Source: Kwoniella bestiolae CBS 10118
Taxonomy: Eukaryota; Basidiomycota; Tremellomycetes; Tremellales; Cryptococcaceae
Length of the DNA stretch: 64,000 bases
NCBI RefSeq assembly: GCF_000512585.2
Contig: NC_089241.1
Span: forward strand, 1,426,001-1,490,000
Direction: 5' to 3'
Under the pieces are notes generated by a model. The model made no database searches and had not been told where the DNA came from. It saw nothing but the letters and a program-made list of their open reading frames with translations. A program made the translations under genes and the position numbers. Shown one piece after another: positions 33,960 through 44,796 of the stretch. How positions within the stretch are numbered: the first letter of the stretch is position 1; each line of letters begins with the position of its first letter.

Positions 33960-35898
33960 CTATTCATCCCTCTGCTCAAACACTCGCAGCTTCTTAACAA
34001 CCCCATCAAGCACTTCATCGGTGTATGCATCCGCTTTCCTCTTCATGGGTGTCAAATAAGACGTTCTGGCACTCCAGCTTGGCCGGGAAACATCTCTTGT
34101 GACCACTTCTTTCCCTTCCTGATTGGAATTTGCCTCTTCGACACGATCTCGATACTGCAAAGCCGATCAATATCCTGCCTTCGTTGCCAACCTCTCATGA
34201 CTCACATCTGATCCCGTCTCCTTTTCTTTCTCGATACCTTTACCTGGCGTGTCGTGGGGTGTCATCGAAGGACGGGAAGGTGCGCTACTGATTCCAGAAT
34301 TGACCTCATCGACGGGAGCTGTTATATCGTACTTCCACCATCTTGGTTTAGAGTAGAGTATCTGGATCGGCAAAGGTTGGTGCACGGAAACTGCTCGATC
34401 TTCGTCGTACTTATGTAGAGTCTCACGTCGGCCTCAGCAGTTCGCGAAGCTAATCCGGAATTGTTGATCGACGACCTGACCTCTTCATCTGGAAGGACTG
34501 ATTGACGCGGAAATCGAGTCGAGGGGGAACTCTTCTCGTCGTTCTCAGCGTTGGTCAGAAGCTGATTCCCGTGGCGGGACCCATCTTCAGCAAGAGGCGG
34601 GCCTTGTGGAGCATCCTCTTGAGGCTTATTCTTCGTTAAACTCGAAAGTGAGAGACTGCTAACAGCAGCTAGTTGAGTCTCAGCTTCTCGTTCGTACGAC
34701 ATCATCTGCGACCTTCTTCTGTCTCTGTCCGTCTTCGGCTTGGCTGGCTTCTTGGCTCGACTTCTGGTCTTTTTCGCTGCTTTTGACGGTGAGCTGCTTT
34801 TTACTGTCTCAGAGATATTGTAGGCTGGTTCTTCCTTATCCTTTGATGATATAGAGGCGGCGAGGCTCTCATCTGAAGGGTCAGAGGTCATATCTATTGG
34901 ATTGTTGTAGGAGCTTCCAGCTTGGTTCGTCGATGTCACTTTTGAGCAAGAGTCATCCTTAGGTCGAGTCAGATCGAGGGGTGGTACCAACGACGGGTCG
35001 ATCTGTTGAAGAAGCGAAATCAAGTTGTCTTCCTGTAACATCATCCGATCATTCAAGATCAAGTGGACGAAGAAATTAAAATGATGACTGACCTACGCGT
35101 GCCCTCGGGTCAGCCGCTGATCAAAGCAACGAAGATGAGGATGAAACACCCACTGCACGTAAGTTCCTCCGCGCTTGGTAGTCTGTCACTGTCTCCAGAA
35201 CCGAACCGAGATCATGCAAGAGCGTTCCACCCATCTTCGCAATCTATATCCACCACAACATTCAGTTCAGCTACGAGATTGCCAAATTATCAGAATGATT
35301 CTCAACTCACCTCGACAAATGACAGATGTTCATCGCGTGAACCATTCACCAAGTACTCGTATCGGATCCCCAAATCGAGGGCATAGTATCCCACATCCAA
35401 ATCTGTCGGTCGAAATTCGGGAGGTGATACTGATTCATCGTCTCTTGTTCGAAGTATGGCACCGATATTGGAATTGGTCCGAAAGCTGATCCGTTCCTTG
35501 GGGGTATAATGAGGGTTCCGGGACATATGGAGAATGGCATTGTGTATTGTCTTCATCTCGATCCTATCATTGATGATCATGTGGTGTATCTCTCGTCTGA
35601 GCTGATCAAAACTGTTGGAACAACACAATATCCTTGACAGTTCGTATTTGATGGGTTGATCTTGATCTGCGTCTCCCAACATCCCCGCGGACACATTCAC
35701 GTCGGGATGGATATGACCAGAAGATGAGGTAGGTTGGAGCACTGATAGGTTTTTTGAGGGTGGAGCAGGTGGAAAGACGATAGTCGAAGGTTGAGTGATT
35801 GTTATACGGGAGTTTGCTTGGGAATTCTTTGCTGGTCCAGCAGTGGTGTCGCATAAAGCACCTTCAAGAGCTCGTGATCCTTCAGGATGATTGTCCAT
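33960..35898 (-). CDS. Unrecognised protein with strongly basic middle region (probably nuclear)
   Basis: Multi-exon gene starting MDNHPEGSRALEGALCD (ATG 35896-35898) and ending VVKKLRVFEQRDE with TAG at 33960. I do not recognise the family. The N-terminal half contains a compact-looking segment, IKYELSRILCCSNSFDQLRR and on to DLDVGYYALDLGIRYEYLV. After a splice near 35080 comes IDPSLVPPLDLTRPKDD, then a lysine/arginine patch (KAAKKTRSRAKKPAKPKTD, DRRRSQMM) that could be a nuclear signal or DNA-contact region. The C-terminal exons give KPRWWKYDITAPVDEVNSG and MKRKADAYTDEVLDGVVKK. The stop lies only about 100 bases before the FAS1 gene start. A chromatin role is possible but unsupported beyond composition. 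Confidence 0.6.
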
Positions 35899-36819
35899 TG
35901 TGTCTTTGAGTACGGTGACTATGATTATGAAGGTATGGTGGACAATCAGCAAGACGGGGTACGATGACGGAGCTGAGCTGACGTGAGATCACCGAGTGGC
36001 AACACACTCACTCGCTTGTCTCGATTGACGGCTGTCCTCACTACAACATGGGAGAGACGGACAGCGGGGGGGGGAAGAGGGGGACGTGTCATGGTATAGA
36101 CAGGAGAGTTAAGGTATGAACAGGGTGTATAGGTGGGTCAAGGGAAACGAAGGAAAGAGAAAGAAAGATGAATGAAAAGACAGATCAGAATATATATGCG
36201 AGAAGCCATTTTGTATTAAAAAGTGTGGCTATGTGTCCATGGGTCTATGCGCTAGTAGATTGTGAAGATAGTCGCGTCAAATTCTGTGATCGATTACCTC
36301 TATCATACAATACCAGCTCTTTCATGTATCATAGCATGCATTCCTATGTTCAACATCCCCGTGAGACCTTACTCGAGATTCGAAGATCAAACGCTGGGCA
36401 GTCCTCCGTCTGTGACAGGATCGCAAAACACAAAATACAAAAGCAGACGCGAAATATCATGTACACCGAAGAAAGCAAAGCACTTGTCAAACCTCTTGTT
36501 CGCTTCATTTCCATCCGGAAGAGAACTACAAGCTGAAATGCACGCATCTGCTCATCAGCTAACCTGAGTTCACCGTGTGACACTACAGATCTGTACCATC
36601 TATGCATTGAACCGCACCGCATATAACTCACCTAATCTCAAAAACAATTCCAGATCCAAACCCATCAACGCCTGCAGCCATTTTCATTTCCTCATCAATC
36701 GCAACCCCATCATATCAAAACCTTCTCAATGCGTCTCATACATACGATACACGCAAAGTCATCATTGTTTGATGGATTATGAGAAAGAGAGGTTGAGTTA
36801 CCAAAAAGACTAAAAAATG
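35899..36819. other. Spacer upstream of the basic protein gene, up to tRNA-Phe copy 2
   Basis: About 920 bases. It includes a run of nine G at 36066-36074. Short overlapping open frames between 36160 and 36810 show no recognisable content. Confidence 0.4.
36812..36817 (-). terminator. Pol III terminator of tRNA-Phe copy 2
   Basis: Six T on the minus strand, two bases after the discriminator position. Confidence 0.75.
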
Positions 36820-36909
36820 TGGCACCACCCGGGATCGAACCAGGGACCGCACGATTGAAGAATCTTTTCGAACTTCAGTCGTGCGCTCTCCCAACTGAGC
36901 TATGTCGCC
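36820..36909 (-). tRNA. tRNA-Phe(GAA) with a 17-base intron
   Basis: The mature part is identical by eye to the copy at 26357: GGCGACA acceptor, D arm GCTC/GAGC, anticodon stem CACGA/TCGTG with GAA, T arm CCTGG-TTCGATC-CCGGG. The intron differs (TTCGAAAAGATTCTTCA against 18 bases in the other copy), as do the flanks. The same A-G opposition occurs in the acceptor stem at pair 5-68. Confidence 0.93.
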
Positions 36910-37643
36910 TCGTTTTTTGGTGTTTTGCATTATCTTTAGTTTGATATATAGCGTTTGTTGTGAGAGCTGTTTCGAATGCTGCTGCTGCCTGTGCCCCTCT
37001 CTCAGGTGATGACATCTGTTGAAGATCGGGTAAGAATCGAGCGAGTTTCGATCCACAGGAGACATTTGTACAATGACTTGCCAATTGATGGGGGTCTGAT
37101 CGAAAAAATGGTCGGATACGTATTCATGTGAGCGTATTGGCATGGGGAATGGCAATGAGACTGAGATGTCCTGTGATTGTGGATAGGGGTGTGGTGACCG
37201 ATCTTGCTCCTGGCCGTTCCCATGGACATATTGCTGACCCTGTTCAGATATGGAAACTTTACTTCGGCCTACATATGTACATAGTGGTCTAGAGGACTCT
37301 TTCCTTTCTGCACACGTATGAGCTGCGAAACAGAAATTTTAGCGTCACCGTGTCTTAGAACCTAAAACGATGAACAACCCATCTTCATTTTGCAAGAGAT
37401 GGGCACGATTGAGCAGCGAAAGAAGCTGCGACCCAGGCAAGGAGTAGCAAGCTGTATTGATTCGCGGTTCAAGACAGAAGGATGCTTCAGTATCTGACGG
37501 ACAGAATGGGTGTCAGATTACAATGCTATAACATGCCATTCTCGCTTGTATACAGAGGAAATCAATATAGGGTATATAGCTCTTCCAGGTCGTACTCAGA
37601 AAACGAAGAGGAAAGGCAAGAGAATATGACGGGTGTGAGGGTT
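36910..37643. other. Spacer between tRNA-Phe copy 2 and calcineurin B 3' end
   Basis: About 730 bases, with the tRNA TATA element (36944-36950) at the left edge. No gene seen. The right part is 3' flank of CNB1. Confidence 0.4.
36944..36950 (-). promoter_or_regulatory. Upstream TATA box of tRNA-Phe copy 2
   Basis: TATATAT on the minus strand, 35-41 bases before the tRNA 5' end, followed by TGCAAAACACC. This matches the arrangement in front of copy 1. Confidence 0.5.
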
Positions 37644-39147
37644 CTAGAAGAGATCTTCGAGAGTCATTTGTCTATCAAGAAAAGTTTACGTTAGCAAATC
37701 TATTTTGAGACAACTTCGGTACGGTTAGGAAACACATGAAAGGGGAGTAAAAAGATGTGTTGACGATGATGTAATATTAAGCGGACAACTCACTTGACGA
37801 TATCTGTACTGGCTACCATGTTGGTGAATTCCTCGAAAGACAATTTACCGTCGCTGTGGTTGAAAGAGGGGATGGATCATGATATCAGCACCCTGCTTCG
37901 CATTGAGGATCTTGGAAGCAGACGGAACGATTGTGAAGGTCGAAGAGGCGAGAGGAATGCAAGAAGAAGCAAGAGGGGGAGGGGACGGGGATTCATAAAG
38001 CAAGAGGCAAGAGGTAGGGGGAATGAGAGCCAGAGACGAGTTGGTGAATGTGGACAGTATAAGCTGAGACTTACCCATCTTTATCCGCTTCCATGATCGT
38101 CTTGTCCACGATCTGCTGTAGTTGTTGGTCCTGCGCAAGCAAACAAAACAATCAGCCTCGTCAACGAGCAGCCTCGGTACAAGGAATATCAAGAGTAAAT
38201 TCGTGCTAGTCACTTACCTTCAAGTTGTTGCCCACCATCTGCTTTAAGACCAAATACAATTCACCATTTGAGATATATCCATCTCGGTCCATATCGTATA
38301 CCTTGAATGCGACTGCAACGACCGCCTGTCAGCTATAGACCCTTGATATGGGGGCAGATGTCGCAATTGGTTTCTGGTGATCGTATATACCAGGTGCTCG
38401 AACATCCCTTGTCATTGCCTAAATGACGGTTCGGGATGATTTGAATGAATCGAGAAATGATGACTTACAACGTAACTTCTCGTCTCTTCCGCCCTTGGAG
38501 CTGAATGCACTCAAACCACCAACGAACTCCTGGAAATCGACTGTACCGCTTCCACTAAATGATGAAGTCAAGGTGTTGTCAGCTCAACTGCTGCTGAAAA
38601 TTACCAGTCAAGTATCGTGGAAGTTACGATAAGGATTGCGAAGGAGGGAAGGCGAGGAAGAGAGAGCAGATATCATTGACGGCAGAAGGGCAGATGACTT
38701 GCATGAGAAGGGTGATGTGACCGCACTCACTCTTCGTCAAAGATAGCAATCATCCTATGCGCCAGAGGGTTGTTCGCTATTTGTGGGATTTGTAAGAATT
38801 CGTCCTTGTCGATTGAGCCTGATCCATCTTTATCTAACTTCATGAATCGTTTCTTCAATCTCATGAGTTCCGGTCCAGAGACTATGTGTGATAAAAGAGG
38901 TCATCAGCTTAGCTGTTATGATCCCAACCTTGTGAATAGGTGAACTTGCTCCAAGCGAACGAAAGCAGGAACGGGTAAGAGTTAGAACCCGAGATGATCT
39001 CGAGGTACGCCTTGCAAGCGAGCTTCTTGAGCAAAGAAATGGTATAAGAATGACGGGGTGGCCGCAATGATACAAGGGAGATTACTGGTACTCACAGTTT
39101 GAGTTTTTCTCCAACGAATTGAACATTGACGATTCAGCTGCTCCCAT
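37644..39147 (-). CDS. CNB1: Calcineurin B regulatory subunit
   Basis: Calcium-binding regulatory subunit of the protein phosphatase 2B calcineurin, which in fungi drives Crz1 signalling, thermotolerance and cell-wall stress responses. It begins MGAAESSMFNSLEKN, with Gly2 in an N-myristoylation context. Four EF-hands follow in order: KLDKDGSGSIDKDEF, FDE-DGSGTVDFQEF (the second splits over an intron), YDMDRDGYISNGELY and ADKDGDGKLSFEEF. The last exon is 28 bases (37644-37671) and adds QMTLEDLF, a conserved calcineurin B end. Seven or so small exons are all in frame with canonical sites. Length is about 175 residues, as in other fungi. Confidence 0.96.
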
Positions 39148-39501
39148 CTTGTTGGGTCTTTCTCAGGGATGTCGGTCTGTGTTGAAGGGGGGCTGTAGGA
39201 GTCCAGGTAGGTCCAAGTGAGTGAGTGCAGTATTTCAGTAAGAGCGGGTGCTGTAGTTGTTGATGTATGATGAATCAGGTGAGGATTGATGAAAGGGGGA
39301 GAGAGAATAAATCAATAGTCGTGTGGATGTCAAGAGACGATCACAGCGCGTAAGACAGAGTGCAGTTCATTTGAGGCACCCCACTCACAAAAACGTCACT
39401 GCTGTCATTCCGCCACGTGGCACTCTTTCATCCCCACACAACCCATTTCCTGGTATTCGTTCAATCTACAGTGATTCAACGGAACTTGGAGCAGACTGAA
39501 G

Positions 39502-39532
39502 GTGAAGGGAGAATCATAACCACTAGAATACA
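39502..39532 (-). pseudogene. Inverted fragment of a tRNA-Val(CAC) 5' half
   Basis: On the minus strand these 31 bases match the 39636-39666 part of the neighbouring tRNA-Val at 29 of 31 positions, including a perfect 21-base block over the D arm and the TTCAC anticodon start. The two differences are T to C in the anticodon stem. No T arm or matching acceptor 3' strand follows, so it is a truncated tRNA copy. It contains an A-box only. Confidence 0.75.
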
Positions 39533-39576
39533 TATCTCTGGTAGTCCTGATGCAAACGATCTGAAAAAGCGTAACT

Positions 39577-39584
39577 TATATAAA
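39577..39584 (+). promoter_or_regulatory. Upstream TATA box of tRNA-Val
   Basis: TATATAAA, 47-54 bases before the tRNA 5' end, followed by GAAACAAAAATCC. Same arrangement as the two tRNA-Phe genes. Confidence 0.5.
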
Positions 39585-39630
39585 GAAACAAAAATCCGGG
39601 CGCTCGCTGACCAATTTTGGTGGATGTTAA

Positions 39631-39728
39631 GTCTTTGTATTCTAGTGGTTATGATTTTTCCTTCACACTGCGTGGAACGCTTCTCGCGTCAACGGAAGAG
39701 GTCCTGGGTTCGACCCCCAGCGAAGACA
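39631..39728 (+). tRNA. tRNA-Val(CAC) with a 25-base intron
   Basis: Acceptor GTCTTTG pairs with CGAAGAC (one G-T), with discriminator A. The anticodon stem is TTTCC/GGAAG with loop TTCACA...C, giving anticodon CAC (39664-39666). The T arm CTGGG-TTCGACC-CCCAG is perfect. The intron 39668-39692 follows base 37 and contains its own hairpin ACGC-TTCTC-GCGT. Removing it leaves 73 bases. The D stem is weak (T-T oppositions at its ends). Without the intron the anticodon stem does not close, so a long-variable-arm tRNA is ruled out. Confidence 0.85.
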
Positions 39729-40069
39729 TCCGTTTTTTGGCATCGCTCTGGATGCATGGAGACGCTCGAAAAGACCTTTTTGGTCGATGGGAAAGAGGTT
39801 TTTTGGGCGATTTCGTTGTGCCACCCGTGAAAAAAATGAAAGAGATTGAGTATGATGGCCACTTTTGCGTAGGCGGAGATGTCCGCCTTTAACGATGAAC
39901 CGCGCGTCACCGGTACCCGATAGCTTCATACATGTACCCGCAACGACAACTCTTGCGTATCTTTGTGCTCATCGTCACTGTTCCACTATTCTAACCCCTC
40001 GCATCCATTACATCAGAGACCAAGTCGACTTGCAGTGAGAGGCGAGCGAGGAAATCGGACTTCTACAAC
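39729..40069. other. Spacer between tRNA-Val and SEC10
   Basis: About 340 bases holding the tRNA terminator and the promoter/leader of SEC10. Open frames here on both strands overlap the tRNA and are not credible. Confidence 0.4.
39733..39738 (+). terminator. Pol III terminator of tRNA-Val
   Basis: Run of six T five bases after the discriminator base. Confidence 0.75.
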
Positions 40070-43000
40070 ATGTCTTCCTCCCCCGCACCCGGTTCTGCCC
40101 CCGGTACACCCCCCAAAAGACCCGCTAAGAGGGATACAAGTTCTCTAGCCCTATCATCGATCAGTAACAATAACAATAACCACCACAATGGGAATTCAGC
40201 CGCCAGTGGAATTACTCTCGCCTCAATTAAACCTCGCGATCCGATCATTGAACGTGCATTGCAATTATCGACGTTTGAGAGCAATTATAGCACGGAAGAC
40301 TTTATATCGAATTTGAGTGAGAAGTTAATCAATGAATCTAAGGCTGATCCTGGGCGTGAGTGTCTCTTCGACGAGTTACTGGATAAAACACACCATATGC
40401 CTACTTTCCACACCTTCTGGGGTACGATAGTCATGTGCTTGCGAGATACACCTTTTGGAATCAAGCTGACGAAGCCATAATGACTAGCCTTCAATCCCAA
40501 ACCTTTTTTACAGACCTTCTCCCCCGCGCTGGACTCACTGCTAGCCCTAAGACAGCAGGTAGCAGAGAGGACCAAGAAGATGGAAACGGATGTGAGAAGG
40601 GCTGAGAGGGAGTATGGAAGGAGGTTGAGGGAGCTTGATGGTGGTTTCGAGGTTAGTTGGAGTGGCATCAGCGAAGGACGTGGTAAACCTGCATATTCAA
40701 CACTGATCACTTTCTCACCTCTAGGCAATAGGAAACTCTTTCGAAAATCTAGAAAGCAAAATCACAGATGTCGGACGAACGGCAGTGAGGATAGGTGCGG
40801 TCATGCTCACAATCTTCAAGCACATGCTCAAAAGCTCAGCTGCAAAGAAATGGGGATAGTAGCTGATCTGACCTATCTCCTAATCAGGTGAACAACTCGA
40901 CACACTTCATCAAACACGATCCACCGCCCAGTCCACATCCCTCCTTCTATCTTACTACCTATCAATCGCCCACCAAACATCCATAACCTCACCAGACGGC
41001 ACGGCATCTACACCCCTCGAAGTACTATTTGCAACCAGGTCTTCAAGAGAAGGCCGAAGTAGATTATCAGTAATTCTGAGAAGATTGATGGCGGTAGCTA
41101 AAGATGTTGCCGATAACGCCTCGACCGCCTTGAACGACGCCGAAACAGCTTCGACACCGAAGGAACCCAATGGGGACACTTCCACACCTACCACGGCAAA
41201 TACCGATGGACCCCCTACAAATTCCAAGATAATAGGTAAACGACGGAGTGAGAAGGAGAAGGCGGAGAGAGTACGGGACGAGATTGAGAGGTATTGCGAG
41301 AAATTCGAGAAAGAGGTGTTGAGGTTGTTTGATAGGAGTTATAGGAAGGGTGATCCGAGGATGATGGCTGTGAGTATTTCAATTTCTTGCTCTCGGTGCA
41401 GATCAGAGACTGCGCACAGTATGATGGGAAGTGCTGAAGATCTCATTTGGTCCGTCGTAGCACTGCGCAAAGACCCTGCAAGACTTCAATGGAGGTGCAT
41501 CCTGCGTACAGATATATGTGAACCAACATGATTTCTTCATTTCGAAAGATCGGTTGTTGGAGGAAGCTGTCAAGGTTGATAGTGCCATAGATGGGGAGAA
41601 GCCTGCCGATCTGTGAGTGGCCGCACACTATTTTATCTAAAGGAACACTGTTCAGCTGATGTTGGCCAATGCCTGTCAACCTCAGATGGGCTACTATTGG
41701 CGATCCTGATGCGCCTCCACCAACTACAGAACCAGGAATGGAAGCTTTATTCAAGGAGATCAGAGTCACGGTTAGCCAGGAAGCGCAGATCGTCAAAGCT
41801 GTGTTTCCCAATCCAAGTGCGGTACTACAGGTATTCTTGCAGAGGGTATTCGCCCAAGTTGTGAGTGCACGCGTTTCCCAATTTCAGTGTTCAGCCATGG
41901 CAGCTGATATCTATCCCCTATATAGATCCAACAACATCTCGAATCCCTACTTTCGCGCGCAGCTACCATATCAACTCTCGCTGTACTTCGTATCCTTCAT
42001 CTCACTCACTCAATCTGCGCAGCTCTAGTCGATGATCTCAAGACGTACGACCTCACCCTTGGATCCTCCTCATCTGGCCCGACCAAATCATCCACATCTA
42101 CCGGCGGTCCCCTCGCAACCATGCTTGATCACGCGTTAGAAGAGATGTTCGTGCCATGGTTAGAAGGGACAAGGTACCTTGAGAGCGAGAGCAAGAATCT
42201 GGTAGAACTTTATGCGGGATTGCTGAGCAGGTTCACCAGATACCATGTAAGCTGGATCTTTCGCTTTCGATAAAACACAGCTGATCATCTGCCTCCGATA
42301 TAGGAAACTGTACTCAAAGCCAAACCCAACTCCCTCCTTGATAAAGTGGTAAACCAACTTGCCACCTCCAGCACAGCAGCCACCTCTTCATCAACTGCTC
42401 AAACGGCTGCAGCGGCGATATCGAAATATGCCAATCTGTTCACCTCGAAGACTGGAGGTACATCGACGCCAGCCGGTCACCCAGCCATTGCTAAGCCGTT
42501 TGGACCAAATGCCACCCATCTAGGTGTGAACCAACTGGGAGGCGCCAAGTCTGCCATGCTGACCAACGGGACACAAACACCCTTGGGGGGTGGTGAATTA
42601 GGTAGAGAAAGACAGGAGGGGTTGAGAGGTGATTTAGTGAACAAAGGACTGGAAGATAAAGTATGGTCGACGGACGGTGTTTTGACCATTGATATGGCTG
42701 AGAGGATGCTGAAGTGGCATGCTGAGGCTGTGGGAAGAGCTGTCGAGTTGAGTGCGGGCAGTGATATGTGAGTGGAAGAACCTCAAATACAACCTGAGCG
42801 CCTGCTTACACTCTGTCATCCTTTCGTGATGCAGCGGGAAGAACGCTCTGGCCTTGTCGAAAGTACTTTCAGAAGCTATTGGCAGGAGTTTCATCGAGAC
42901 CGCTTTGGACTCGTGAGTTATCCACCTCTCCTCTCGATCTCGGCTGTTGGTCAGTGCTGATGATACTTTTACAGAGCCCTAGCTAAACTTGAATCTCAAG

Positions 43001-44212
43001 AATCAAGATCTGAGCCTGATCTACAATCTCTAACCGTAATCAAGCCATCCGACCAGATATGTCACCTCTGGCAGAGATATACCTCGACGGCGTTATTACC
43101 CTTGGCTGGGAATACAGTGGCTGTCAGACGTGAGATGGGCACGATCAATTCGCATAATGTCGTAAGGATGGAAGGGAAGATCAATAATGTTATTCAGAAA
43201 GCTTTGGACGGTGAGTCGTTTGATGAATTTGACCATCGCTCGCTCAGACATGATTCCCGCCCTGATCCCAAACAGAAGTACTGATACCTGTCCTTTGATC
43301 CCTTAGCCATCGTATCCCACCTATCATATCTGCTCACAAAACAGAAGAAGAACGACTATAAACCCAAAAATGACGAATTGTCCTTTGCCCGAACCAATAC
43401 CGAGCCATGTGAATTATGTTGCGAGTTTTTGGTTACTATCAAGGATACTGTGAATGAGGGTCTGAGCGGCAAGAACGCAGAGGCGTTCTTGAGTGAAGTG
43501 GGAGTTTCTTTCCACAGGTGAGAATCGCGTCTAGCTACAGGTTTCACGCGGGTTGCACGTCTATTCAAGCTGATGAGTGATCTTATAGTCTCCTCCTTGA
43601 TCATTACAAGAAGTTCCCTGTGAATCCTACAGGAGGATTGATGTTGACCAAGTGAGTTTTGTTCTCAGATCAAGGAGGGAGCTGTTGTTGATCATCATGC
43701 CCACCCGCAGAGATCTCGCATCATATCAAGAAGCAATGTCGTCATACGGTATCCAGGCAATCAACGACCGCTTTGACATGCTACGTCAACTCGGCAATTC
43801 ATTCATCGTCCAACCCAACGTTCTTAAATCATATATGACGGAATCGCACCTAGGTAGAATCGAACTAAGACTTCTAAAACCATACCTCCAACAACGTTCA
43901 GATTACTCTCAATTCTCCAGATCTCTCCAACTTGATGATCTATCGTCTACCTCTTCGCATCCACATGAAGAGGCATCCTCGGCTGGAGTGATCTCGTCGG
44001 CATCTGTTACTGCGCCATTATCGATACTGAACAGGAACAGCTCGATCAGAGCCAAGGGGTCGAGGTTGTCCGGCGTAGCTGGAGTGGGGATGGGGAAATT
44101 GAAAGAGATGTTAAAGGAGTTTGATACCCTCAGTCCCGAGGAGGCTGCGCAGGCCAAGAAGAATGTGCAGAGGAATAATTATCAGCCCATGTTTTATATG
44201 GGTATGCATTAG
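40070..44212 (+). CDS. SEC10: Exocyst complex component Sec10
   Basis: Subunit of the eight-protein exocyst that tethers secretory vesicles to the plasma membrane at sites of growth. The start MSSSPAPGSAPGTPPKRPAK (40070) begins a disordered tail rich in Ser, Asn and His, then FESNYSTEDFISNLSEKLI. The coiled-coil region follows: VAERTKKMETDVRRAEREY and ITDVGRTAVRIGEQLDTLH. The helical body includes LLSYYLSIAHQ, EKEVLRLFDRSYRKGDPRMM, LQVFLQRVFAQVIQQHLE and LEEMFVPWL, matching the Sec10 signature order. The last exon ends NNYQPMFYMGMH with a stop at 44210. About a dozen short introns. A Ser/Thr/Ala-rich insertion near 42350-42600 is likely a disordered loop. Confidence 0.93.
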
Positions 44213-44796
44213 TAGGGGGTAGTATGGTTCAAGCTGTGCTAAGCAGGAAGGAATGAAGGATAATTGTATGACAATGATTAATGCATGTAACGATTTTGAC
44301 GATCGATCATCTGTCTTTTATCGCGCCGCATGTACATGTTCTTTGAATTCACAATGTGTTAGGATTTGCTCAACACACATGATCAGATCTCACGATCATG
44401 CCTCGATGGATGATATGAAGCAATATCGTGATTTTGGCTCCCTTGAGAATATGCATTTGAGACACTAGCTGGTACTGCATGTCCAATGTGCACCCTCCCC
44501 TGCTGAGATACGATTATTTCGGATTACAGAGTCATGCTGCATCTCGGCTTTTGGCCGGCGACCGGACTGCTTGTCTATCGGATGGAGAGCCCAAGCGCGC
44601 TTATTGTCTTGTAGAGCGTTTTGCCCATTGCATTACTTGTTCGTCTTCCCTTGACTTCCACCATCATTGTTCAGATAGCGATATCTGCTGAGTCTAGTAT
44701 CAGATGCCATCAACATGTAATTGTTCTCATCTTCGTTTCTCAGCATCGTTACCTACCTAATACACTCCTTGAAAACGTCGACAATACCTGAACAAG
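44213..44796. other. Spacer between SEC10 and the hydrolase gene
   Basis: 584 bases. Short open frames (44250-44690) have no recognisable content. Promoter of the following gene. Confidence 0.4.

Larger units (their letters stand above)
39148..39630. promoter_or_regulatory. CNB1 upstream region with tRNA fragment and tRNA-Val TATA box
   Basis: Upstream of CNB1 (minus) and of the tRNA-Val gene (plus). It contains a CACGTG E-box at 39414-39419, an inverted tRNA-Val fragment at 39502-39532 and TATATAAA at 39577-39584. Confidence 0.5.
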
